Below are positions 50,244 through 57,254 of a stretch of 64,000 nt of DNA, one piece after another. The notes under the pieces were generated by a model. The model was not told the origin of the DNA. It did not search any database and saw only the letters and a list, made by a program, of their open reading frames with translations. Origin of the DNA: UBA8752 sp964223495 (GTDB taxonomy: Bacteria; Bacteroidota; Bacteroidia; Flavobacteriales_D; Sanyastnellaceae); NCBI GenBank assembly GCA_964223495.1, contig CAXQGL010000029.1:21743-85742 (forward strand), written 5' to 3'. The translations under genes were made by a program, and so were the position numbers. Positions within the stretch are counted from its first letter, which is position 1; each line of letters starts with the position of its first letter.

Positions 50244-52517
50244 ATGAATCGCTATCTCGACATCCATCCCTGGAAAGTTGTGGAGACTGGATTTCATCCT
50301 GAACACCAGCGCAGCTCGGAGTCCATCTTCAGCATCGGCAACGGCAGGTTCGGCCAACGGGCCAATCATGAGGAGCAGTATGGTGGAGACTCCCTGCGTG
50401 GCAGTTATGTCGGCGGGGTCTATTACCCCGACAAGACCAAGGTGGGCTGGTGGAAGAATGGCTATCCCGAATACTTCGCCAAGGTCCTCAATGCTCCGGA
50501 TTGGACCACCATCAGGGTGTCCGCCAATGGAGGGGAGCTGGATCTTCACCAGCATGCCCCGAAGGCATTCCAGCGGGAACTGGACATGCGGAGGGGGATG
50601 CTCACGCGCACTTTCGAGGCCGAGGTCGGGGGGATGCGCCTTGCAGTGAAGGCCCAGCGGTTCTGCAGCATGGCGAATGTCGAGACTGCACACATCAGGT
50701 ATTCCATTGATGTATTGAGCGGGGAGGGCACACTCTCCATGGAGGCGCTGCTTGATGGAGATGTGAGCAATGAGGACGCCAATTGGGAGGAGCGGTTCTG
50801 GGAGCATGTGGACAGTGGTGGGGACGATCACGGAGGCTTCCTGCATGTCCGGACCCGGAAGACGGCATTGGATGTGGCCCATGCAGTCCGTGTTTCCGCG
50901 TGGCTGGATTCGCGCGCAGCAGATACGCGTGGCCGAAGCATTCCAGAGGGGCATGCCGTTGCCGTGGATTCGACCGTGGAAGCCGGATCCCGTCTGGTCT
51001 TGGACAAGACGGTTGCGCTGCTGCGGGGAATGGACCATCCAGTCGACGAGCTGGTCGCTCGGGCGGCAACCACCGTGGAGGATGCCGTGGCAAAAGGCTG
51101 GAGCGCAGCGCTCCAGGACCACATGATGGCGTGGGAACGCATCTGGGAGCGCGCGGACATCACGATCAATGGAGACGACGCGGCCCAGCAGGCCATACGC
51201 TTCAACATCTTCCACCTCAACCAGACCTTCACGGGAGACGACCCCCGCCTGAACATCGGCCCGAAGGGATTCACAGGTGAGAAATACGGGGGAGCAAGCT
51301 ACTGGGACACGGAGGCGTACTGTCTGCCGTTCTATCTGGGAACCCATCCGCGGAATGTGGCACGACAGCTGCTCGTATACCGACGCAACCACTTGGAAAA
51401 GGCCATTGAGAATGCCGCACTGCTGGGCTTCAAGGACGGTGCTGCCCTGTATCCGATGGTGACCATGAACGGTGAGGAATGCCACAACGAATGGGAAATC
51501 ACCTTTGAAGAAATCCACCGGAATGGGGCCATGGTGTATGCCATCCACAACTACATCCGATATACCGGTGACAACACCTACATGGCCGATGGAGGATGGG
51601 AAGTCATCCTGGGTGTGGCCCGCTTCTGGGCACAGCGGGTCAATTGGAGCGGGGCGAAACAGGCATGGGTGATGCTCGGTGTCACGGGGCCGAATGAGTA
51701 CGAGAACAACGTCAACAACAACTGGTATACCAACAGACTGGCGGCCTGGTGCCTGGGACGCGCCTGTGAGGCCTTGGATTGGATGAAGGCCCATGCCCCT
51801 GACGCCCTCGAAGCCCAGAACAGGAGATGGGCATTCGATGAGGCTCAGGAAAGACCGCATTGGGAAGATGTCCGGAAACGGATGTTCTATCCCGAGCTCG
51901 ATGGGACGCGGATTTTTCTTCAGCAGGAGGGCTTCATGGACAAGGAGCAACGAATGGCCTCCGATCTGGACGAAGCCGAACGCCCCATCAACCAGCATTG
52001 GAGTTGGGACCGCATCCTGCGCAGTGTGTTCATCAAGCAGGCGGACACCCTGCAGGGTTTGTACTTCTTCGAGGATGAATTCGATGAGGAGACCCACCGG
52101 GAGAATTTCGATTTCTACGAGCCCCGAACGGTACATGAGAGCAGCCTGAGTCCATGTGTTCACGTGGTATTGGCAGCCAAGCTCGGAATGGAGGAGAAGG
52201 CGGTCGAGATGTATCTGCGCACCGCGCGTCTGGACCTGGATGACTACAACCACGAAGCATACCAAGGCCTGCATATCACAAGCATGGCCGGTACCTGGAT
52301 GAGTGTCGTGGAGGGATTCGGCGGATTCCGCGTCCGTGATGGGATACCCCACTTCAATCCGATGTTGCCGAACGCCTGGAAGGACTACGCCTTCCAACTC
52401 CATTTCCGCGACCGTCAGCTCAAGGTTGCCGTTTCCGCGAAAGGGACCGAGGTCGTCCTCGAGGAGGGCGAACCGCTTGATGTGGTCATCGAGGGCCGCA
52501 CGGTCCACCTCTCCTGA
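50244..52517 (+). CDS. malP: maltose phosphorylase, glycoside hydrolase family 65
   Basis: 757 aa, the typical GH65 length. Maltose + phosphate to glucose + beta-glucose 1-phosphate, in the cytoplasm. N-terminal beta-sandwich (about 1-270: SSESIFSIGNGRFGQRANHEE), linker, then the (alpha/alpha)6 barrel. The catalytic acid is Glu485 in VTGPNEYENNVNNNWYTN, corresponding to Glu487 of the Lactobacillus brevis enzyme. Other GH65 blocks: GASYWDTEAYCLPFYLG, NGEECHNEWEITFEEIHRNG, TVHESSLSPCVH. Kojibiose or trehalose specificity cannot be excluded, but the amylase/SusCD context favours maltose. Last gene of the pfkA operon; its stop is 11 bp from a convergent gene. Confidence 0.93.
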   Translation: MNRYLDIHPWKVVETGFHPEHQRSSESIFSIGNGRFGQRANHEEQYGGDSLRGSYVGGVYYPDKTKVGWWKNGYPEYFAKVLNAPDWTTIRVSANGGELDLHQHAPKAFQRELDMRRGMLTRTFEAEVGGMRLAVKAQRFCSMANVETAHIRYSIDVLSGEGTLSMEALLDGDVSNEDANWEERFWEHVDSGGDDHGGFLHVRTRKTALDVAHAVRVSAWLDSRAADTRGRSIPEGHAVAVDSTVEAGSRLVLDKTVALLRGMDHPVDELVARAATTVEDAVAKGWSAALQDHMMAWERIWERADITINGDDAAQQAIRFNIFHLNQTFTGDDPRLNIGPKGFTGEKYGGASYWDTEAYCLPFYLGTHPRNVARQLLVYRRNHLEKAIENAALLGFKDGAALYPMVTMNGEECHNEWEITFEEIHRNGAMVYAIHNYIRYTGDNTYMADGGWEVILGVARFWAQRVNWSGAKQAWVMLGVTGPNEYENNVNNNWYTNRLAAWCLGRACEALDWMKAHAPDALEAQNRRWAFDEAQERPHWEDVRKRMFYPELDGTRIFLQQEGFMDKEQRMASDLDEAERPINQHWSWDRILRSVFIKQADTLQGLYFFEDEFDEETHRENFDFYEPRTVHESSLSPCVHVVLAAKLGMEEKAVEMYLRTARLDLDDYNHEAYQGLHITSMAGTWMSVVEGFGGFRVRDGIPHFNPMLPNAWKDYAFQLHFRDRQLKVAVSAKGTEVVLEEGEPLDVVIEGRTVHLS

Positions 52518-52528
52518 GGACGAGAAGC

Positions 52529-53212
52529 TCAGTCCGTGAGCAGACTGTTGATGGAACCCGGTGTGCCGCCTGAACTGATGGACGCGGACCACTGAACGGG
52601 ATCGTGGGGGTCACCATCGAGGAACAACCGCTCCAAGGATGGGCCCTGACCGTCGGGTGCAGTATCCCATCCGCCGGTATCCGAATAGAGTACCGATTCC
52701 ACCACCGTGCCATCGGGCGCCCGCAATGCGATCAACTCGCCTGAGTTGTGCAGTCCGCCGGAACCCCAATCCACGACGGCGAAACCGAGACCGGCGTAAG
52801 TGGTCGCATTGGCAGTGACGACGAGGTATCCACCACTGTCTATGACGGTGCCCTGCGTGAAGGTGTAGTCCAGCCCCTCCGAAAGGGACCATCCTTCGAG
52901 GTTGACGGATTCCGGGCCGGGATTGTGGAGTTCGAGGAATTCGAAATCACTGTCACTGCCCTGATCGGTGGATGGATTGTAATGGAGCTCATTGATGTGC
53001 AGGAGGGGCCATCCAGTGGAAGGCGGATCAACACTGCAGGTGGAACCGAAATCGGCGAGCACGATGAGCAGGTCTGTCATTCCGACGAGTCCGTCCCCAT
53101 CGAGTTCGGTGGGGCATGGGGTGACATCGGACTGGGCAGCGGCCGAGCCGCAACCTGCAACAAGGACAACAAGGGCTGGAAGGGGAAGTGTTGGGAAGGA
53201 AGAGAATCGCAT
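52529..53212 (-). CDS. secreted lamin-tail-domain protein with dockerin-like calcium segment
   Basis: 227 aa. Signal region MRFSSFPTLPLPALVVLVAGCGSAAAQ; LVAGC could also serve as a lipobox. Residues about 35-58 (PTELDGDGLVGMTDLLIVLADFGSTC) contain an Asp-x-Asp-x-Asp-Gly loop and a helix as in type I dockerin or planctomycete-style calcium repeats. Residues about 70-215 are a lamin-tail domain (HINELHYNPSTD, FEFLELHNPGPESVNLEGW, LIALRAPDGTVVESVLY, TPGSINS at the end). Lamin-tail domains in bacteria occur in secreted proteins with unclear roles. Convergent with the maltose phosphorylase gene (11 bp). Confidence 0.85.
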   Translation of the reverse strand: MRFSSFPTLPLPALVVLVAGCGSAAAQSDVTPCPTELDGDGLVGMTDLLIVLADFGSTCSVDPPSTGWPLLHINELHYNPSTDQGSDSDFEFLELHNPGPESVNLEGWSLSEGLDYTFTQGTVIDSGGYLVVTANATTYAGLGFAVVDWGSGGLHNSGELIALRAPDGTVVESVLYSDTGGWDTAPDGQGPSLERLFLDGDPHDPVQWSASISSGGTPGSINSLLTD

Positions 53213-53319
53213 GAATCAGGGAGATTGTCCCCCCGAAACACGGTTCGCCGGCCTCACTTCCTACATGCGGTTCATTCGCGACCGCGCCGGCTTTGTCAGT
53301 GTTGGATTGACCCTCGGAA

Positions 53320-54795
53320 TCACAGGAATTCATTGGCCAGATTGGCCAAATCACTCCGCTCGCCCTTGTCCAACGTCACGTGGCAGAAGAGGTCACGGCC
53401 CTTGAGCCTGTCGATGACGTAACTCATGCCATTGGATTGCTCATCGAGGTACGGTGTGTCGATCTGCCTGACGTCTCCTGTCAGGATGATCTTGCAGTTC
53501 TCGCCCGCACGCGTGATGATGGTCTTGACCTCATGGGGCGTGAGGTTCTGCGCCTCGTCCACGATGAAAATCACATTCGACAGACTGCGGCCCCGGATGT
53601 AGGCGAGCGGACATATGGTGATCTTGCCTTCCGCCCGCATCTCTTCGATGGCCCGGTATTTCCGCTCGTTCTGGCCGAATTGGCTCTTGATGAAGTTCAG
53701 ATTGTCCCAGAGCGGCTGCATGTAGGGGTTGACCTTTTCCTCCGCATCGCCCGGTAGGAAACCCAGATCCTTGTTGCTCAACGGGACGATGGGACGCGCC
53801 AGGATGATCTGGTCGAAACGGTTCTTCTGCTCCAGGGCTCCTGCAAGCGCCAACAGCGTCTTGCCCGTACCGGCCACCCCACTGACGGTGACGAGGTGGA
53901 TGTCGGGATTGAGGATGGCATGGAGGGCGAAGGCCTGTTCCGCATTCTTCGGCTTGATGCCATAAGCGTAGCTCTTGTCGACCCGTTCGATGACCCGTTT
54001 GGACTCGTTGAAATATCCCAGTGCAGAGGACGAACAGTTCCGCAGGATGTAGAAGTGGTTGTTCTTCCGCTCCTTGCCCAAAACACTGATCTTCCTTGTC
54101 TGACCACTCACGTACATCTTGCGGACCACCTCGCCATCCACGCCCTCGAGCATGGTCTTGCCGCTGTACAGATGCTGCTTGTCCTTGACCTTGCCCGTCT
54201 TGTAGTCCTCGGCAGGAAGATTGAGGGCCTTGGCCTTGAGGCGGAGGTTGATGTCCTTCGAGACCAGCACGACCTTCATGTCCGGCTCGTCGTGCTGCAG
54301 CTGCAATGCCGCACTGAGAATCTTGTGATCGTTGGTCTTCTTGTCGAATACCCTGGCGGCATCGATGCCACTGGGGTGCCCTTCGGAACTCAATACGATG
54401 CGCATGAGTCCGTCCTCATCGTTGTCCAGGGGAATCCAATCCTGCAAGGTGAACTCCTTGCTCAACCTGTCTATGATGCGGATGCACTCCCGCGCCTCGA
54501 AGTTCTTGGTGTCGTTGCCCACCTTGAAAGTGTCGAGCTCCTCCAGCACCGTGATGGGTATGGCAATGCGGTTGTCCTCGAAGCTCCGGATGGCATTGTG
54601 GTCGTGCAACAACACGGAGGTGTCGATGACGAAGACCTTGGTGCGCTGAGACTCTGCGTTGCGTTTTTCCTTTTCGCGCTGTTTGGTTGGGGCGTCCAGA
54701 CCGGTGGCGATATCGGAAAGGGAAGATGCTTCCGCGGTGGCTTCAGGGGCGATGTATGGAGTCTTGGTCGTCAAGTTCGAATCTGTTCGGAACAT
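53320..54795 (-). CDS. PIN-PhoH protein (PhoH2-type RNase/ATPase)
   Basis: 491 aa. After a variable N-terminus (1-50), a PIN nuclease domain (about 53-190) shows acidic residues in VFVIDTSVLLHD, VLEELDTFK and VLVSKDINLR. The PhoH ATPase (about 270-491) has Walker A VSGVAGTGKTLLAL, IILARPIVPLSNKDLGFLPG, Walker B VIFIVDEAQNLTPHEVKTI and LTGDVRQIDTPYLDE. PhoH2 proteins couple RNA unwinding and cleavage; homologues in mycobacteria are stress-linked. It stands alone with no antitoxin-like gene beside it. The 224 bp between its start and the convergent-side neighbour rimM's stop hold no gene that I can support. Confidence 0.92.
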   Translation of the reverse strand: MFRTDSNLTTKTPYIAPEATAEASSLSDIATGLDAPTKQREKEKRNAESQRTKVFVIDTSVLLHDHNAIRSFEDNRIAIPITVLEELDTFKVGNDTKNFEARECIRIIDRLSKEFTLQDWIPLDNDEDGLMRIVLSSEGHPSGIDAARVFDKKTNDHKILSAALQLQHDEPDMKVVLVSKDINLRLKAKALNLPAEDYKTGKVKDKQHLYSGKTMLEGVDGEVVRKMYVSGQTRKISVLGKERKNNHFYILRNCSSSALGYFNESKRVIERVDKSYAYGIKPKNAEQAFALHAILNPDIHLVTVSGVAGTGKTLLALAGALEQKNRFDQIILARPIVPLSNKDLGFLPGDAEEKVNPYMQPLWDNLNFIKSQFGQNERKYRAIEEMRAEGKITICPLAYIRGRSLSNVIFIVDEAQNLTPHEVKTIITRAGENCKIILTGDVRQIDTPYLDEQSNGMSYVIDRLKGRDLFCHVTLDKGERSDLANLANEFL

Positions 54796-55019
54796 CAGCG
54801 TGGTCGGATACGCAGAGAGGTTCCTGTGTTTTCGTCTTTGAACGTCTCGAAGGACTTGACCAAACTATCCCAAGGTCAAGGGTGGAATGCACGCGCTGCG
54901 CGGCACTTCTTCACTTCAGAACGGTGACAGATTCTTATTGCTGCGAAAAACCGCCAAGGACAGGGCTTTCCGGCCCGTGACCTTCAACCCCGCAAACAAA
55001 GGAGAATCTGCCTACGTGA

Positions 55020-55547
55020 TCAGCCGAAATACAGTTCGCAAAGGCCATCCGGCATGTTCACCCGAACGATGCGGTTCTTCCTGTCCACATCCACGAGGGT
55101 GTGGTCCTGCATTGGAAACAGCCCTTCCTTGCCCTCCTTGTCCGTCTTGAACAGTGGATTGCCGGGAAGGTCCAACACATCCACGATGGAGCCCAAGGAT
55201 CCATGTTGCGCGTCCTCGAGCATGAAGCCGATGACCTCATGGTAATAGAACTTGAGGCCGTCCAAGGGGGGCAGAACCGAATCGGGCAGCAGCAGGCGAT
55301 GTCCCGACATGGTTTGTGCAGCATCGACATCCTCGATGCCTTCGAACCGCACGACAGTGGATTTGGGCCGGATGGACATGGACAAGATGGAATAGGGGAC
55401 CAGCGTACCCTGGCGTTCCACCCACACCATGTCCAGGCTTTCGTACCGGCGGGCGTCGTCCACATCGAGTTTGATGGCGACCTCTCCTTTCAGCCCATGG
55501 GGTTTCAGGGTCCTGCCCAACTCGAACATGTCACTGCGCTCGGTCAT
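55020..55547 (-). CDS. rimM: ribosome maturation factor RimM
   Basis: 175 aa from the ATG at 55547 (MTERSDMFELGRTLKPHGLKG); the frame upstream is out of phase with rpsP's coding and not real. The N-terminal domain carries the RimM signature GRTLKPHGLKGEVAIKL; the PRC-barrel includes FYYHEVIGFMLED, GSLGSIVDVLDLPGNPLF and the C-terminal IVRVNMPDGLCELYFG. It binds S19 and helps mature the 30S head. It follows rpsP by 76 bp, separated by a hairpin, matching the conserved rpsP-rimM order (trmD and rplS are not here). Confidence 0.95.
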   Translation of the reverse strand: MTERSDMFELGRTLKPHGLKGEVAIKLDVDDARRYESLDMVWVERQGTLVPYSILSMSIRPKSTVVRFEGIEDVDAAQTMSGHRLLLPDSVLPPLDGLKFYYHEVIGFMLEDAQHGSLGSIVDVLDLPGNPLFKTDKEGKEGLFPMQDHTLVDVDRKNRIVRVNMPDGLCELYFG

Positions 55548-55578
55548 GACGCGAATTTCGGATTTGCCGAGAAATGAA

Positions 55579-55600
55579 GAAGCCACCCGAGGGTGGCTTC
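55579..55600 (-). terminator. hairpin between rpsP and rimM
   Basis: GAAGCCACCC (55579-55588) pairs perfectly with GGGTGGCTTC (55591-55600); on the minus strand it is followed by TTCATTTC. The tail is only partly T-rich, so it may be a leaky terminator that sets the S16 to RimM ratio. Confidence 0.6.
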
Positions 55601-55623
55601 CGATTTGTCTTGCAATACTGGGG

Positions 55624-56349
55624 TCAGGCTTCCTTGTCGTCACCTTCCTCAGCAGGGGCATCTTCAGCTGCTGGCTCTTCGGCAGCGGGCTCCTCAGCGG
55701 GTGCCTCTTCAGCAGCGGGCGCTTCTTCTGCTGCAGGCTCCTCAGCGGGTGCCTCCTCGGCAGCGGGCGCTTCAGCAGCAGCTTCTTCGGTGGCAGGGGC
55801 CTCGGCAGCAGCCTCGTCCGCGGCCGGTGCTTCTTCGGTGGTGGCCTCTGCTTCAGCTGCAGCCTGTGCTGCTGCCGCTTCGGCAGCGAGCTCGGCTTGC
55901 TTGCCGGCAATGCTCTTGGCACGGGCCGCATTCACCTCCTGCTCGTGGGCGAGCTCCTTGGCACGCGCTTCTTCCGCAGCAGCGGCGAGCTTGGAGGCCT
56001 TCTGGGCAACCTTGCCTTCCTTGTCGCGCAACCACTCCTCGAATTTCTTCTGGGCCTGCTCTTCCGTGAGGGCACCTTTCTTCACACCATTGAGCAGGTG
56101 ATTGTGGTACACAACCCCTTTGTACTTGAGGATGGCGCGTGCCGTATCGCTCATTTCCGCACCAACCTGCAGCCAGTAGAGGGCCCGGTCATGCACCACA
56201 TCGATGGTGGCGGGGTTGGTATTCGGATTGTAGGTGCCGAGCTTCTCGATGAAGCGGCCGTCGCGCTTGGCGCGGGCATCTGCGGCTACGATGTGGTAGA
56301 AGGGCTTGCCTTTCTTACCGTGACGTTGGAGTCGGAGGCGTGTGGCCAT
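55624..56349 (-). CDS. rpsP: 30S ribosomal protein S16 with long Ala/Glu-rich tail
   Basis: 241 aa against about 80-90 for a typical S16. Residues 1-80 are canonical (MATRLRLQRHGKKGKPFYHI, GRFIEKLGTYNPNTNP, DRALYWLQVGAEMSDT). Residues about 80-170 form a charged, helical extension seen in Bacteroidota S16 (LTEEQAQKKFEEWLRDKEG, AKSIAGKQAELAAE). Residues about 170-241 are a low-complexity run of Ala, Glu and Pro built from EEAPAAEEAPAEEPA-like units. The tail is strongly acidic, unusual for a ribosomal protein that contacts rRNA. It has a good promoter (56408-56438) and leads rimM. Confidence 0.96.
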   Translation of the reverse strand: MATRLRLQRHGKKGKPFYHIVAADARAKRDGRFIEKLGTYNPNTNPATIDVVHDRALYWLQVGAEMSDTARAILKYKGVVYHNHLLNGVKKGALTEEQAQKKFEEWLRDKEGKVAQKASKLAAAAEEARAKELAHEQEVNAARAKSIAGKQAELAAEAAAAQAAAEAEATTEEAPAADEAAAEAPATEEAAAEAPAAEEAPAEEPAAEEAPAAEEAPAEEPAAEEPAAEDAPAEEGDDKEA

Positions 56350-56407
56350 TTGAAAAACGTTTTAAAAGGGTCCGAAACCCAGTTGTTGATTCCGTGAAAA
56401 TGGGGCG

Positions 56408-56438
56408 CGAAGATAGGCAGTAGCTCTTGGTCCAACAA
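56408..56438 (-). promoter_or_regulatory. rpsP: promoter of rpsP-rimM (TTGTTGG ... TATCTTCG)
   Basis: On the minus strand a -33 TTG pair (complement of 56433-56438) precedes TATCTTCG (complement of 56408-56415) by 17 to 20 bp, the spacing expected for Bacteroidetes sigma-A. The leader to the ATG at 56349 is about 50 nt. Confidence 0.7.
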
Positions 56439-56459
56439 CCTTTGACCCGGTAAAGTGCC

Positions 56460-57149
56460 TCAGCCGCGAATATGGTCGAGGAATTCCCTCCGCACCGAGG
56501 CATCCTTGAAACAACCGTGGTAATCCGCTGTGACGGTGGCGCTGCCCTCGTCCTCGATCCCGCGGCTGGATACGCACAGGTGCTTGGCGTCGATGACGAC
56601 GGCTACATCCTCCGTTTCGAGGATTTCCTTCAGGGCACAGGCAATCTGCCGTGTCAGCCGCTCCTGGACCTGCGGGCGCCTGGCGTAGTGGTCCACGAGG
56701 CGGTTGATCTTGCTCAGCCCGATGACGCGTCCGGAAGACCGATAGGCCACATGGGCGCGGCCGATGATGGGGAGGAAATGATGTTCGCAGGTGGAATTCA
56801 GGTTGATGTCCTTCTCCACGAGCATTTCCCCATACCCGTAGGTGTTGTTGAAGGTGCGGCAGACGGGGTGGTTTGCGGGATTGAGGCCGCGGAAAATCTC
56901 CTGCACGTACATCTTCGCCACACGGTGGGGAGTACCGGACAGGCTGTCGTCGGTCAGGTCCAGCCCCAACACGTCCATGATCTCGCGGAAAAGCGGCTCG
57001 ATCCGGGCCATCTTCTCTTCATCCGACAAGGCAAAGGCGTCCTCCCGCAGTGGGGTGTCGACCGAAGTGCCCACATGTTCATCGCCGATCTGGTCGGCTT
57101 TGAACTGATCTTCGATACTGTGGTGGGGAACAGGATTGGAAGTGGTCAT
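56460..57149 (-). CDS. folE: GTP cyclohydrolase I
   Basis: 229 aa. Zinc enzyme converting GTP to dihydroneopterin triphosphate, the first step of folate (and queuosine) synthesis. The core shows LTDDSLSGTPHRVAKMYV, NSTCEHHFLPIIGRAHVAY with the zinc Cys and catalytic His, GLSKINRLVDHYARRPQVQERLT, and HLCVSSRGIEDEGSATVT with the second zinc Cys. A ~45-residue N-terminal extension precedes the core. It lies 110 bp upstream of rpsP on the same strand, and its start is 105 bp from the divergent dnaE start. Confidence 0.96.
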   Translation of the reverse strand: MTTSNPVPHHSIEDQFKADQIGDEHVGTSVDTPLREDAFALSDEEKMARIEPLFREIMDVLGLDLTDDSLSGTPHRVAKMYVQEIFRGLNPANHPVCRTFNNTYGYGEMLVEKDINLNSTCEHHFLPIIGRAHVAYRSSGRVIGLSKINRLVDHYARRPQVQERLTRQIACALKEILETEDVAVVIDAKHLCVSSRGIEDEGSATVTADYHGCFKDASVRREFLDHIRG

Positions 57150-57254
57150 GGCAACAGGGTGTAAGGTTTAAGCAAATGCCGTGCAGGGATGTTCAATCCA
57201 CGGGGTGTCCACAATGCACTTTCGTGGAGCTTCCATGGGCGAAATTGCATATCC

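Noticed and set aside
48960..52592. Very long open frame (about 1200 codons) on the minus strand opposite the sugar kinase, pgmB and maltose phosphorylase genes
   Set aside because: It is antisense to three clearly recognisable genes, lacks any domain motif and has Arg/His/Pro-rich composition typical of the opposite frame of GC-rich coding DNA.
55574..56101. Plus-strand Ala/Ser-rich frame opposite the S16 tail
   Set aside because: It is the complement of the GCx/GAx repeat of rpsP, so its low complexity is a mirror artefact.
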